This document shows, one piece after another, positions 43,990 through 53,045 of a DNA stretch of 64,000 bases (positions are counted from its first letter, which is position 1; every line of letters starts with the position of its first letter). Source of the stretch: Spartobacteria bacterium LR76 (GTDB lineage Bacteria > Verrucomicrobiota > Verrucomicrobiia > Chthoniobacterales > Terrimicrobiaceae); contig QAYZ01000016.1 in assembly GCA_003054655.1 (NCBI GenBank), forward strand, positions 310,001 to 374,000, given 5' to 3'. The translations under genes were made by a program, and so were the position numbers. The notes beneath the pieces are model-generated. The model worked only from the letters and a program-made list of their open reading frames with translations, was not told the origin of the DNA and did no database searches.

Positions 43990-46170
43990 TTAAAACGAGC
44001 CGGCTTTTTTTCGTCCGCCGCGCTTTGCCGGGTATTTCGACGGGCGCTGGCGAGGCTCAATCTTTGAAACCCCGGAACCATTTTTCAACTCCAGAATTTG
44101 ATCTCGTAACAAGGCGGCCTTTTCGTACTCCAGCGAGGCAGCAGCGGAGGCCATTTCCTGTTCCAGTTCGCGAATGACCTCGTGGAGGTCAAAGTCTGCC
44201 GGGGTTTCCTTCACGATGCCCTGTTCCAGCTCGCGGCCTTTCAGGATGACGTGGAGGCTTTCCTGCACGGCGCGTTTCACGCTCGTGGGCGTAATGCCGT
44301 GCTCTTCATTGTACGCGATCTGCCGGGCGCGGCGGTATTCCGTCACGTCGATGAGGGCCTGCATGCTGCCCGTGACCTGATCGGCGAAGAGGACGACCTC
44401 GCCGTTGACGTGACGCGCGGCGCGACCTGCGGTCTGGATGAGGCTCGTCTGGCTGCGCAGGTAGCCCTCCTTGTCGGCGTCGAGAATGCAGACGAGGCTC
44501 ACCTCGGGAAGGTCGAGGCCTTCGCGCAGGAGGTTGATGCCCACCAGGATGTCGCATTCCCCGGCCCGGAGGCCGCGCAGGATCTCCACCCGCTCGATGG
44601 TGTCGATGTCGCTGTGGAGGTAGCGAACTTTCAGGCCGATGTCGCGGAGGTAGTCCGCGAGATCCTCGGCGGTGCGCTTGGTCAGGGTGGTGACGAGAAC
44701 ACGCTCGCCGATGTCGATGCGCTGGCGGCAAAGCTCAATCGTCGCGTCGATCTGGCCCTTGAGCGGCTTGATCGTGATTTTCGGATCGATGAGGCCGGTC
44801 GGGCGAATGATCTGCTCCACGATGAGCGGGGAACCCGGCGTGATCGGGTCGAACGTCTCTTCCCCGGCCTTGCCGTTGCGGGATTTTTTGCCGCTCAGAC
44901 GGGCCGCGGATTTCTGCTCCTTGAACCCCTCGGCATTGGCCAGATAGCTCGTATTGCCGACGATGCTGTTGCGCATTTCAAATTCCCCCGGTGTCGCGCT
45001 CACGTAGATGACCTGATTGGTCATGTCCATGAACTCGGGGAAATTCAGCGGCCGGTTGTCGAGCGCGCTCGGGAGGCGGAATCCGTAGTTTACGAGCACC
45101 GACTTGCGCGAGCGATCTCCCGCAAACATCCCGCCGATTTGCGGCACGGTGGCGTGCGACTCGTCGATGACGAGGAGGAAGTCCTCGGGCATGAAATCCA
45201 TCAGCGTGTAGGGACGCGATCCCGGCGGGCGTCCAGTAAGATGGCGCGAGTAGTTCTCGATGCCGTTGCAGAATCCCATCTCCTGCATCATCTCCAGGTC
45301 AAACTCCGTTCGCTGTTTGATGCGCTGGGCCTCGATGAGCTTGTTGTCCCGCTCGAACTCCATCACCCGCTGGTCGAGTTCCTCGCGAATGGCTCGGGCG
45401 GCGCGCTGGAGCTTGTCGTAGGGAGTGACGAACTGCTTGGCCGGGTAAATCGTCAGCGTCGTCAGCGTGGCTGTGACATTGCCGGTGAGGGGGTCGAACT
45501 GCGAAATCCGGTCGATCTCGTCGCCGAAGAACTCCACACGGATCGCCTCGTCATCCACCTGGGCCTGATGCACCTCGACCACGTCGCCGCGCACGCGGAA
45601 CTTGCCACGGCCAAAGGCGATGTCGTTGCGCTCGTAGAGCATGTCGACCAGCTTGGCCAGGAAGGCCTCTCGGGTCATGGTCTGTCCCGTCTTGATCGTG
45701 ACGAGCATCTGGAGAAAGTCCTCCGGCGAGGCCAGGCCGTAAATGCAGGATACGCTCGCCACCACGATCGTGTCGCGGCGCGAGAGCAGTGAACTCACCG
45801 TCGACAAACGCAGACGCTCGATCTCCTCGTTGATCGAGCTGTCCTTCTCGATGTAGGTATCCGTGCGCGGGATGTACGCTTCGGGCTGGTAGTAATCGAA
45901 ATAACTGACGAAATACTCCACCGCATTGCGGGGGAAGAATTGCTTGAACTCGCTGTAAAGCTGCGCCGCCAGCGTCTTGTTGTGCGACATGACGAGGGTG
46001 GGGCGGTCCAGCTCCTTGATCACATTGGCGGCGGTAAAGGTTTTCCCTGAGCCGGTCACGCCGAGCAGCGTCTGGTGGCGGTTTCCCGCCTGGAGCGAGC
46101 GAAGCAATTTGTCGATCGCCTGTCCCTGATCTCCGCGGGGTTCGTAGTTCGACGCCAGCTCAAAAGCCAT
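43990..46170 (-). CDS. uvrB: Excinuclease ABC subunit B
   Basis: The damage-verifying helicase subunit of nucleotide excision repair, 726 residues. Walker A is GVTGSGKT (37-44). The damage-probing hairpin region is YFVSYFDYYQPEAYIPRTDT, and the helicase motifs include VIYVSATPGEFEM and LVGINLLREGLDLPEVSLV. The C-terminal UVR motif is LEQEMASAAASLEYEKAALL. Compared with E. coli UvrB there is an extra Lys/Ser-rich stretch at about 403-440 (EQKSAARLSGKKSRNGKAG) and a basic tail. ATG 46170 is set by the family start (FELASNYEPRGDQ); the frame extends into the rpsO region. It precedes holA in the operon. Confidence 0.96.
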   Translation of the reverse strand: MAFELASNYEPRGDQGQAIDKLLRSLQAGNRHQTLLGVTGSGKTFTAANVIKELDRPTLVMSHNKTLAAQLYSEFKQFFPRNAVEYFVSYFDYYQPEAYIPRTDTYIEKDSSINEEIERLRLSTVSSLLSRRDTIVVASVSCIYGLASPEDFLQMLVTIKTGQTMTREAFLAKLVDMLYERNDIAFGRGKFRVRGDVVEVHQAQVDDEAIRVEFFGDEIDRISQFDPLTGNVTATLTTLTIYPAKQFVTPYDKLQRAARAIREELDQRVMEFERDNKLIEAQRIKQRTEFDLEMMQEMGFCNGIENYSRHLTGRPPGSRPYTLMDFMPEDFLLVIDESHATVPQIGGMFAGDRSRKSVLVNYGFRLPSALDNRPLNFPEFMDMTNQVIYVSATPGEFEMRNSIVGNTSYLANAEGFKEQKSAARLSGKKSRNGKAGEETFDPITPGSPLIVEQIIRPTGLIDPKITIKPLKGQIDATIELCRQRIDIGERVLVTTLTKRTAEDLADYLRDIGLKVRYLHSDIDTIERVEILRGLRAGECDILVGINLLREGLDLPEVSLVCILDADKEGYLRSQTSLIQTAGRAARHVNGEVVLFADQVTGSMQALIDVTEYRRARQIAYNEEHGITPTSVKRAVQESLHVILKGRELEQGIVKETPADFDLHEVIRELEQEMASAAASLEYEKAALLRDQILELKNGSGVSKIEPRQRPSKYPAKRGGRKKAGSF

Positions 46171-46275
46171 AGCCGACCAACATGACCTCAACTCGGCCTG
46201 AGCGCAAATCCTGCTTTTTACGGTTGCCAAGGCCCTGATTGCGTGGCAATATCGCCGATTCGAATTAACGAAGAA

Positions 46276-46536
46276 ATGGCAAAAGCAGAAGCAATTGAAG
46301 TTGGAACGCTGCGACTTCACGAAAAAGATACCGGCAGTGCGGATGTGCAAATCGCCCTGTTGACCAAGCGAATCAACGATCTCACGGAGCACCTCAAGGG
46401 GCACTCCAAGGATCACGCCTCCCGTCGTGGACTGCTCAAGCTGGTTGCCCAGCGTCGCAGCCTCCTCGACTACCTCAAGAATACAGCTTCTGACCGCTAT
46501 AGCTCGGTCGTCGAGAAGCTCGGCTTGCGTAAATAG
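46276..46536 (+). CDS. rpsO: 30S ribosomal protein S15
   Basis: The 86-residue S15 protein binds the central domain of 16S rRNA and is an early assembly protein. The family signature is visible: [20 protein letters not shown], then [20 protein letters not shown], and [19 protein letters not shown] 46276 is chosen over an in-frame GTG at 46243, which would add 11 atypical residues. The 105-base region shared with the divergent uvrB start must hold both promoters. It is followed by a terminator and by pnp, the usual rpsO-pnp order. Confidence 0.96.
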   Translation: MAKAEAIEVGTLRLHEKDTGSADVQIALLTKRINDLTEHLKGHSKDHASRRGLLKLVAQRRSLLDYLKNTASDRYSSVVEKLGLRK

Positions 46537-46551
46537 CAAGTCAAAGACCGC

Positions 46552-46579
46552 AAAGCCCCGTCATTTGGCGGGGTTTTTT
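46552..46579 (+). terminator. Intrinsic terminator after rpsO
   Basis: AAAGCCCCG (46552-46560) pairs with CGGGGTTTT (46569-46577, one G-T) around an 8-base loop, followed by further T. It separates rpsO from pnp, so pnp probably needs its own promoter or read-through. Confidence 0.8.
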
Positions 46580-46642
46580 GCGTAATCCCGGCGTCGGCCC
46601 ACAGGGGGTTCGGCGCCTCATCCCTACACGTACGTATATAAT

Positions 46643-48769
46643 ATGCCTCATTCCGTAACGGCCAACGTTGGCCACTCCCCCCTCCTGATCGAAACCGGTA
46701 AACTCGCCCGTCTGGCTGACGGTGCAGTGACGGTTCGCTCCGGCGACACGATTGTCCTCGTGACCGCTGTCTCCGCCACCACTGTCAAGGAAGGACAGGA
46801 CTTCTTCCCGCTCACCGTCGACTACCGCGAAAAGGCGGCTGCCGTGGGCAAATTCCCCGGTGGATACTTCAAGCGTGAAGGCCGCCCTTCCGAGAAGGAA
46901 ATCCTCACCGCCCGCATGACGGACCGTCCGCTCCGTCCGCTCTTCCCGAAGGGCTACCTCTACGACACCCAGATCATCGGTGTGTTGATGAGCGCTGACG
47001 GCGAGATCGATCCCGACATTCTCTTCATCAACGGCGCCAGCGCCGCTCTTTGCGTTTCCGACATCCCGTTCGCCGGTCCCGTGGCCGCCGTCCGCGTCGG
47101 TCGCATCAATGGCCAGTTCGTCGCCAACCCGACCCACGCCCAGCGTGCGGATAGCGATCTCGATCTCGTCTACGTCGGCACCGAGCACGACGTGATCATG
47201 ATCGAAGGTGAGGCCAATGAGCTTCCCGAAGTCGAGTTCGTCGCCGCCCTCAAGTTCGCCCACGAGTCGGCCGCCCCGATCATCCAGGCCCAGAAGGAAC
47301 TCGCCGCCGCTGCCGGCAAGGAGAAGCGTGTTGCTCCTCTCTTCGTTGTTCCCGAGGAACTCCTCGAGATCGCCTACCAGGTCGCCGGTGATCGCATCGA
47401 GGCCGCGCTTTACACCCCGAGCAAGGTCGCTCGTGGCAAGGCTGTCGGCGCTCTTCGCGACGAAGTGGCCGCCGCCATTGTGGCCAAGTTCCCGGAAGCC
47501 TCGAAGTTCGAGATCAGCCAGGCGTTCGACTATCTCCAGAAGAAGGCCTTCCGCATCAGCATCCTCGACAAGCAGGTGCGTTGCGACGGTCGCGGTTACG
47601 ACCAGATCCGTCCGCTCGCCGCTGAGACGGGCCTCCTCCCGCGCAGCCACGGCAGCGCGCTCTTCCAGCGTGGTGAGACCCAGGCCGTCTGTCTGGCGAC
47701 GCTCGCCCCGGCGGACGAAGCCCAGGAGCTCGACGGTTACACCGGCGGTGAGACGACCAAGCGTTTCATCCTGCACTACAACTTCCCGCCGTTCAGCGTG
47801 GGCGAGACCGGCCGCACCGGCAGCCCGGGCCGCCGCGAAATCGGCCACGGCGCTCTCGCCGAGCGCAGCATCGCCCCGGTCATCCCGGACGTGAGCGACT
47901 TCCCGTACGCCATCCGCGTGAGCAGCGAGATCATGGAGTCCAATGGCTCCACCTCGATGGCCAGCGTGTGCGCCGGTGTGCTCTCCCTCATGGATGCGGG
48001 CGTGCCGATCAAGAAGCCGGTGGCTGGCATCTCCTGCGGTCTCGTCACCGAGTACAATGGCAGCCAGCTCAGCCGCTACACCATGCTCACCGACATCATC
48101 GGCAGCGAGGATCACTTCGGCGACATGGACTTCAAGCTTTGCGGCACCGACAGCGGTGTGACGGGCTTCCAGCTCGACCTGAAGCTCCCGGGCATCAGCC
48201 TCCAGCTCATGGAAGAGGCCATCTATCGCACCCGCGACGCGCGCTATCGCGTGCTCGAGGTGATGAATGCTGCGCTCTCCGCTCCGCGCACAGAACTCAG
48301 CGCCTATGCTCCGCGCATCGAGACCATCCGCATCAGCCCCGACAAGATCGGTCTCCTCATCGGCCCTGGCGGCAAGACCATCAAGGGTATCGTGGCTGAA
48401 ACCGGCGCCGAGATTAACATCGAGGACGACGGCTCGGTACACATCTACTCGAATAACGGCGAGAGCCTGAAGCGTGCCAAGGAGATCATCAATGGCATGA
48501 CCAAGGAAATCTCCATCGGCGAGCTCTACCAGGGCACGGTCGTCTCCATCAAGGAGTTCGGTGCCTTCGTGGAAGTGCTCCCGGGCAAGGACGGCCTCGT
48601 GCATATCTCCGAGCTGGCGGACTTCCGCGTCAACAAGGTGCAGGACGTGGTCCAGGTGGGTGATTCCGTCTGGGTCAAGTGCATCGGCGTCGACGACAAG
48701 GGTCGCGTAAAGCTCAGCCGCAAGGCGGCAATGAAAGATCGCGACGAAGCTGCTGGTCAGCCCGCCTAA
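46643..48769 (+). CDS. pnp: Polyribonucleotide nucleotidyltransferase (PNPase)
   Basis: A trimeric phosphorolytic 3'-5' exoribonuclease, 708 residues. There are two RNase PH-like domains; the first starts [20 protein letters not shown] and has [15 protein letters not shown]. The second, catalytic one has [17 protein letters not shown] and [19 protein letters not shown], with [23 protein letters not shown] domain ([14 protein letters not shown], near 570) and an S1 domain ([20 protein letters not shown], near 627-700) follow. The ATG is preceded by the AT-rich TACGTATATAAT and no Shine-Dalgarno sequence. It closes with a strong terminator. Confidence 0.97.
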   Translation: MPHSVTANVGHSPLLIETGKLARLADGAVTVRSGDTIVLVTAVSATTVKEGQDFFPLTVDYREKAAAVGKFPGGYFKREGRPSEKEILTARMTDRPLRPLFPKGYLYDTQIIGVLMSADGEIDPDILFINGASAALCVSDIPFAGPVAAVRVGRINGQFVANPTHAQRADSDLDLVYVGTEHDVIMIEGEANELPEVEFVAALKFAHESAAPIIQAQKELAAAAGKEKRVAPLFVVPEELLEIAYQVAGDRIEAALYTPSKVARGKAVGALRDEVAAAIVAKFPEASKFEISQAFDYLQKKAFRISILDKQVRCDGRGYDQIRPLAAETGLLPRSHGSALFQRGETQAVCLATLAPADEAQELDGYTGGETTKRFILHYNFPPFSVGETGRTGSPGRREIGHGALAERSIAPVIPDVSDFPYAIRVSSEIMESNGSTSMASVCAGVLSLMDAGVPIKKPVAGISCGLVTEYNGSQLSRYTMLTDIIGSEDHFGDMDFKLCGTDSGVTGFQLDLKLPGISLQLMEEAIYRTRDARYRVLEVMNAALSAPRTELSAYAPRIETIRISPDKIGLLIGPGGKTIKGIVAETGAEINIEDDGSVHIYSNNGESLKRAKEIINGMTKEISIGELYQGTVVSIKEFGAFVEVLPGKDGLVHISELADFRVNKVQDVVQVGDSVWVKCIGVDDKGRVKLSRKAAMKDRDEAAGQPA

Positions 48770-48790
48770 GTCGTTCACTATCAATAACCG

Positions 48791-48825
48791 AAAAAGCCCG
48801 ACCTTGACAGAGGTCGGGCTTTTTT
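48791..48825 (+). terminator. Intrinsic terminator after pnp
   Basis: A 13-bp perfect stem (48791-48803 with 48812-48824) surrounds an 8-base loop. The right arm ends in a run of six T. Confidence 0.9.
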
Positions 48826-48845
48826 CGTTGATACGCGGATCCTAT

Positions 48846-48863
48846 TGTTACGGAATTGTAACA
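48846..48863. promoter_or_regulatory. Inverted repeat upstream of the porin gene
   Basis: TGTTAC (48846-48851) and GTAACA (48858-48863) are exact inverted arms with a 6-base spacer, centred about 70 bases before the OprB start. The place suits an operator for sugar-responsive control. The regulator is not identified. Confidence 0.4.
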
Positions 48864-48924
48864 TTAGACGCCTTTGCCCAAGGCCCCACGACTTGCAGGC
48901 TCGGCACCGCCTTAAATCTCTCCT

Positions 48925-50382
48925 ATGAAATTACCGACAAGCCTGCCGTGGCGCTCATTTTTCAGCGCCGCAGTCTGTTCAACCCTTATCGCAACCGCCG
49001 CTCACGCTGGGACGCCCACGACGACAGTCGCCGAGGAATCTTCCTCCTCCGACTCGTTGCTCAAGACTTGGTGGGATGGCAAATACATGACTGGCAACTG
49101 GTTCGGTCTGCGCGACACCCTCGAAGAAAATGGCCTCACCCTCGGCGGAAAATATGAAGGAGCCTACTTTGGCGTGGTCGATAGCGCGGGGGGGGCCCGC
49201 GGTTTCTACGACCAGCAACTGACCTTCACGGGTGACCTCAATTTCGGCAAGCTCCTCAAGACGGAAGCTCTTGAGGGCGTCAAAGCCTTCGGTGTGGTGC
49301 GCTGGCGCGATCCTCGTCAGGCCTCGAACCCGAATCAGTTCGTCGACGCCTCCAGCATGTTCAACCCGTCGAACTGGCAGTCCGGAACCCAGTGGCGCAT
49401 GATGTCCTTCGGCATGGAACTCGGCACGGCCAACCTCCTGCCGGTCAAGGACATGATCGTACTGCGCGGCGGCTGGCTCCAGCCGAACCGTGAGTTCATC
49501 GATCAGCCGCTCTCCAAGCTCTTTTCGAACAACGCGATCAACAGCGCCAAGGGTGTGGGTGGCAACATCCCGTTCTCTTCCAGCTTCTCGACTTGGGGCG
49601 GTACTTTGAAGATCAAGCCGGTGGAGTGGCACTATGCCAAGGCTGGTTTGTTCATGTCCTACCCGCAGGCCACATCGAGCGGCAACCATGGTCTCGCTTT
49701 CCAGGGTTATGCTCCTGATCAAAGCCTGAACGGTCTCTTCTTCATGGGTGAGACCGGCTTCACGCCGAAAATCGGTTCGTCCAAGCTACCGGGCAAATAC
49801 GCTTTCGGCGGCTACTACTACGAGCAGGAAAACAACTCTTACTACGGCCAGAACTACAACGGTCGCTATGGCTTCTACTTCCAGGCCGACCAGATGGTTT
49901 ATCGCGAACCTTCGGCCGAGGCTCCGGCTCCTATGGGCAAAGGACCGTCCGATGGCAAGTCGGTCGTTGATGGCAAGGACGCCAAGAGCTTCAAGGCTCC
50001 GGTGGCAGCCAAGCCTGAGCTCTCCAAGCAGGGTCTCTCGCTTTTCAATCTCATCAGCTTCGCTCCGAAGTACAACAACCTTTATCCCTTCTACTTCCAG
50101 TCGGGTGCTGTTTACACCGGTCTCATCCCGTCCCGCGACGAGGATCAGCTCGCCTTCGCGATTGGCTACGGTTCGTACAGCTTCAACAACATTCAGGCCC
50201 TTCAGGATCGCGGTGTTGTGAATCAGCCGAACTACTCGATCGTTCTGGAGTGGGATTACCGCATCCAGATCAACAAGTGGGCGTACTTCCAGCCGATGGC
50301 TCAGTACATCATCCAGCCGAATGGTACCGGCGCTGTCCAAAATGCGACCGTCCTAGGCTTCACCTACGGTCTGACCTTCTAA
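48925..50382 (+). CDS. Carbohydrate-selective porin, OprB family
   Basis: A 485-residue outer-membrane beta-barrel with a signal peptide (residues ~1-28, ending TAAHA). OprB-type blocks are MTGNWFGLRDTLEENGLTLG near the mature N-terminus, GRYGFYFQADQMVYRE in the middle and FAIGYGSYSF. The chain ends with an aromatic terminal strand (GFTYGLTF), as needed for barrel insertion. A low-complexity stretch of about 45 residues (positions ~330-375, rich in Ala, Pro, Lys and Gly) interrupts the barrel and may be an extended loop. It probably lets mono- or disaccharides cross the outer membrane. It is a single-gene unit between terminators. Confidence 0.87.
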   Translation: MKLPTSLPWRSFFSAAVCSTLIATAAHAGTPTTTVAEESSSSDSLLKTWWDGKYMTGNWFGLRDTLEENGLTLGGKYEGAYFGVVDSAGGARGFYDQQLTFTGDLNFGKLLKTEALEGVKAFGVVRWRDPRQASNPNQFVDASSMFNPSNWQSGTQWRMMSFGMELGTANLLPVKDMIVLRGGWLQPNREFIDQPLSKLFSNNAINSAKGVGGNIPFSSSFSTWGGTLKIKPVEWHYAKAGLFMSYPQATSSGNHGLAFQGYAPDQSLNGLFFMGETGFTPKIGSSKLPGKYAFGGYYYEQENNSYYGQNYNGRYGFYFQADQMVYREPSAEAPAPMGKGPSDGKSVVDGKDAKSFKAPVAAKPELSKQGLSLFNLISFAPKYNNLYPFYFQSGAVYTGLIPSRDEDQLAFAIGYGSYSFNNIQALQDRGVVNQPNYSIVLEWDYRIQINKWAYFQPMAQYIIQPNGTGAVQNATVLGFTYGLTF

Positions 50383-50405
50383 TCACTCTCTAGGTAGCTA
50401 GTGTG

Positions 50406-50443
50406 AACCGCCGCCGGGTCTCTCCTCCCGGCGGCGGTTTCTT
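50406..50443 (+). terminator. Intrinsic terminator after the porin gene
   Basis: A 13-bp perfect GC-rich stem (50406-50418 with 50427-50439) surrounds an 8-base loop, followed by TCTTTT. The next 190 bases, up to the ptsI stop, show no gene or RNA that I recognise. Confidence 0.9.
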
Positions 50444-50632
50444 TTATGTCAGGGGCGACCACGGGATGCCGGGAGCGAAAGGAATGTCGACCAATCGCAG
50501 GAAATGGCCGGGAGGAGACAGCGAGGGTTCTGCCCTGGACGAGAAGCTTTAGGGCCGACTACGCAATGCAGGCCGGGAAGCGTTGTTGCCATTCCCGCCG
50601 CGTGGTGCTCCCTCTCGGTTTGAGGAAACTCC

Positions 50633-52405
50633 CTAGTCGAGCAGCTCGCCGTAATGAGCGCGAGCGATATCGAGGCACTTTTTCAGAATGACGTCGGCCG
50701 TATCGGCCTCGAAGACTTCATTGGCGAGCGCCTGGCATGTGGCAAGGGAAAGGGACTGCACCGCCTTTTTCACCCTCGGCACCACAGAGGAGCTGGCGCT
50801 CAATTCATCCACTCCCAAGCCGATCAAAAGAGGGGTGTACTGGATGTCGCCGGCCATCTCGCCGCAGACGCCCACCCAGATGGTATTCCGGTGTGCGGCA
50901 TCGATCACGGATTTGATCAGGCGGAGAACGGCAGGGTGGGCGGGTTCGTAGAGGTGAGCGATCTTGTCGTTTCCTCGATCGACGGCGATGGAATACTGGA
51001 TGAGGTCGTTTGTGCCGATGCTGAAGAACTTTGCCTCGCGGGCGAGAAGGTCGGCGCACAGGGCCGCACTGGGCACTTCGATCATGATGCCGACTTCGAT
51101 GTCGGGATTGAACTCCACACCTCGCTCACGCAACTCGGCTTTGCATTCCTCCAGGAGGGCATTGGCCTGACGGAGTTCGTTCACGCCCGATATCATCGGG
51201 TACATGATGCGGACATTGCCCAGGGCTGCGGCGCGCAGGATGGCGCGGAGCTGGGTTTTGAAAATGTCTGGATTCTGTAGGCAGAACCGGATGGCTCGGC
51301 ACCCGAGGAAGGGATTTTCCTCCTCCTCCAGCTCCAGACTCTCGGAGAGTTTATCGCCGCCGATATCCAGGGTGCGGATAATGACCGAGTGAGGTTTTGC
51401 CCGCTCGGCGACGAGGCGGTAGTTCTCAAACTGCTCCTCTTCGTCTGGCGGCTCCTCACGGTTTAAGTAGAGGAACTCGGTGCGATAAAGTCCCACGCCT
51501 TCCGCTCCGCTCGAGATGACATCGTCGACCTCCTCGGGAAGCTCGATATTGGCGGAAAGGATGATATGGCGGCCTTCCTGGGTCGCAGAAACCGTGTCGC
51601 GGATGAGTTCGAGGCGTTCCTCGACCTCTTCCTTCCGGCTTTCGATCTTGCCGTATTCCTGCAGCGTATCCGCTGTCGGGTTGATGATCAGCAGGCCGGT
51701 GTAGCCGTCGATGAGGATATCGTCGCCGGTGGAGAGCCTGGAGCAGACACCGTGCAGCCCGACAATGGCCGGGATATCCAGCGAGCGGGCCATGATGGCC
51801 GTGTGCGAAGTCTTGCTCCCCACCTCGGTGGCAAAGCCCAGGACCAGCGAGCGATTGAGCGACGCTGTGTCGGATGGCGTCAGATTGTGCGAGACAATGA
51901 TGTGGGGCTTGTCGTTGGACGTATACCCCTGAGGGCCTTTGCCCAGCAGGTGACGGATGACGCGCCGGGCCACGTCCTCGATATCCACGACTCGCTCGCG
52001 CAGGTAGGGATCGTCGATCTGGCTGAGCGTCTGGCAGTATTTCTCCGAGACCTGATGAAAGACGTACTCGATGTTGTTGCGCTGCTTCTCGAGATTGCGC
52101 AGCACCTCGTCGATCAAGGTGCGATCCTCGACCACGAGCAGGTGGGCGTCGAAGATGCTGGCATCCTTGGCTCCGATGGCGTCGGCGATGCGCTGCTGGA
52201 TCTCCAGGAGCTCGGCACGCGTCGCGATGAGGGCGGCTTCAAAGCGCGCTATCTCCTCGGGCAATTCGTCGTTCGTGATTTTACGGAGAGGAATCTCCTC
52301 TTCATCGACCCAGTGAATTACGGCCTGCGCATGGGCGATGCCCGGGGCTACTCCCACTCCTTGAAAGCGCTGCTCTGGCTTTGGAGTGGTCGCTGTTTCG
52401 CTCAC
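50633..52405 (-). CDS. ptsI: Phosphoenolpyruvate-protein phosphotransferase, PTS Enzyme I
   Basis: Enzyme I takes phosphate from phosphoenolpyruvate and passes it to HPr. It is 590 residues, normal length, without an N-terminal GAF domain, so it is the PtsI rather than the PtsP type. The phospho-acceptor His201 is in GSKTSHTAIMARSLDIPAIV. The PEP-binding barrel has LYRTEFLYLNREEPPDEEEQ, MYPMISGVNELRQA and IEVPSAALCADLL, and the catalytic Cys is in WVGVCGEMAGD. It starts at GTG 52405, 331 bases after ptsH on the same strand. No EIIA, EIIB or EIIC gene occurs in the window. Confidence 0.96.
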   Translation of the reverse strand: MSETATTPKPEQRFQGVGVAPGIAHAQAVIHWVDEEEIPLRKITNDELPEEIARFEAALIATRAELLEIQQRIADAIGAKDASIFDAHLLVVEDRTLIDEVLRNLEKQRNNIEYVFHQVSEKYCQTLSQIDDPYLRERVVDIEDVARRVIRHLLGKGPQGYTSNDKPHIIVSHNLTPSDTASLNRSLVLGFATEVGSKTSHTAIMARSLDIPAIVGLHGVCSRLSTGDDILIDGYTGLLIINPTADTLQEYGKIESRKEEVEERLELIRDTVSATQEGRHIILSANIELPEEVDDVISSGAEGVGLYRTEFLYLNREEPPDEEEQFENYRLVAERAKPHSVIIRTLDIGGDKLSESLELEEEENPFLGCRAIRFCLQNPDIFKTQLRAILRAAALGNVRIMYPMISGVNELRQANALLEECKAELRERGVEFNPDIEVGIMIEVPSAALCADLLAREAKFFSIGTNDLIQYSIAVDRGNDKIAHLYEPAHPAVLRLIKSVIDAAHRNTIWVGVCGEMAGDIQYTPLLIGLGVDELSASSSVVPRVKKAVQSLSLATCQALANEVFEADTADVILKKCLDIARAHYGELLD

Positions 52406-52736
52406 TCAATCAGCGGTAGCAGCAAACGGCTTTCACGTCAAAACGTCTTCAACCATCGGTGTTTGAAGATTTGCCGTTCCCTGATTGACGAAGAACGTTT
52501 CTTGAGGCTTTCCGAGGTGATTTCAGGTCGGGCGACAGCCGTCAGCTCCGATGGCCCGAGATGAGTTTTTTTCGGGAAATCAGGCAAATACGTATCTCCC
52601 GCCTCCCGGTGGATCGGAAGGCGCTGCAAAGACTGTGGTCGTGGATGGGAGCGGAGGAAGAACTCCGCTGGTCGCAGTGTCGCTTGGGAGAAGATACTCC
52701 GGATGCGCGGGAAAACCCCGCCCGTCCGGGAGCAGG
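52406..52736 (-). other. 331-base spacer between ptsH and ptsI with two hairpins
   Basis: No convincing gene is present; short frames at 52438-52629 and 52580-52813 lack family features. A hairpin at 52699-52729 (13-base arms, 11 paired, 5-base loop) lies just after the ptsH stop without a T-run. A second, at 52446-52469 (TCTTCAA/TTGAAGA on either strand), is followed on the minus strand by CGTTTTG and could be a weak terminator. So ptsI probably has its own promoter. Confidence 0.45.
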
Positions 52737-53045
52737 TTATTCCTCTCCGAAACGGGTCTGAACCAGGTTGTCGAGTTCGGCGACGACCTTGTCGGCGTCG
52801 GCTCCCTCGGCAACGATGTGGAGCTTCGATCCCTTGCCGGCTGCCAGCATCATGAGTCCCATGATGCTCTTGCCGTTGACTCGCTCGCCATCCTTTTCGA
52901 CCCAGACTTCCGCTCGATAACGACTGGATATCTTCACGAACATGGCCGCCGGCCGGGCGTGCAAGCCGTTCCGATTTTGGATCACGATCTCCTTGGTGCA
53001 GCGGAGAACGTCGTCGTTTGATTTCTTGCGAGAAAGTAGGCCCAT
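52737..53045 (-). CDS. ptsH: Phosphocarrier protein HPr
   Basis: A 102-residue HPr-type protein. The catalytic His29 (the equivalent of His15) is in NGLHARPAAMFVK, and the regulatory Ser60 (the equivalent of Ser46) is in VNGKSIMGLMMLAAGKGS. Keeping both sites, with hprK beside it, means it can take phosphate from Enzyme I and from HPr kinase. An N-terminal extension of about 15 residues (MGLLSRKKSNDDVLR) is unlike typical 85-90-residue HPr. Its ATG overlaps the hprK stop by one base (TAATG). It is the last gene of the kdsA-lpt-hprK operon. Confidence 0.92.
   Translation of the reverse strand: MGLLSRKKSNDDVLRCTKEIVIQNRNGLHARPAAMFVKISSRYRAEVWVEKDGERVNGKSIMGLMMLAAGKGSKLHIVAEGADADKVVAELDNLVQTRFGEE

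Noticed and set aside
46637-46642. Perfect TATAAT just before the pnp start codon
   Set aside because: A start point from it would lie inside codon 3, and no -35 element is at the right distance. The pnp N-terminus matches the family, so this is probably an AT-rich initiation region.
46541-48784. 747-residue minus-strand frame opposite pnp
   Set aside because: It mirrors pnp, is low in complexity (Asp, Glu, Val, Ala) and covers the terminators at both ends.
50446-50691. 81-residue plus-strand frame after the porin terminator
   Set aside because: It has Arg/Cys-rich composition, no family, overlaps the 3' end of ptsI and follows a terminator. The region 50444-50632 shows no tRNA or structured RNA that I can recognise.
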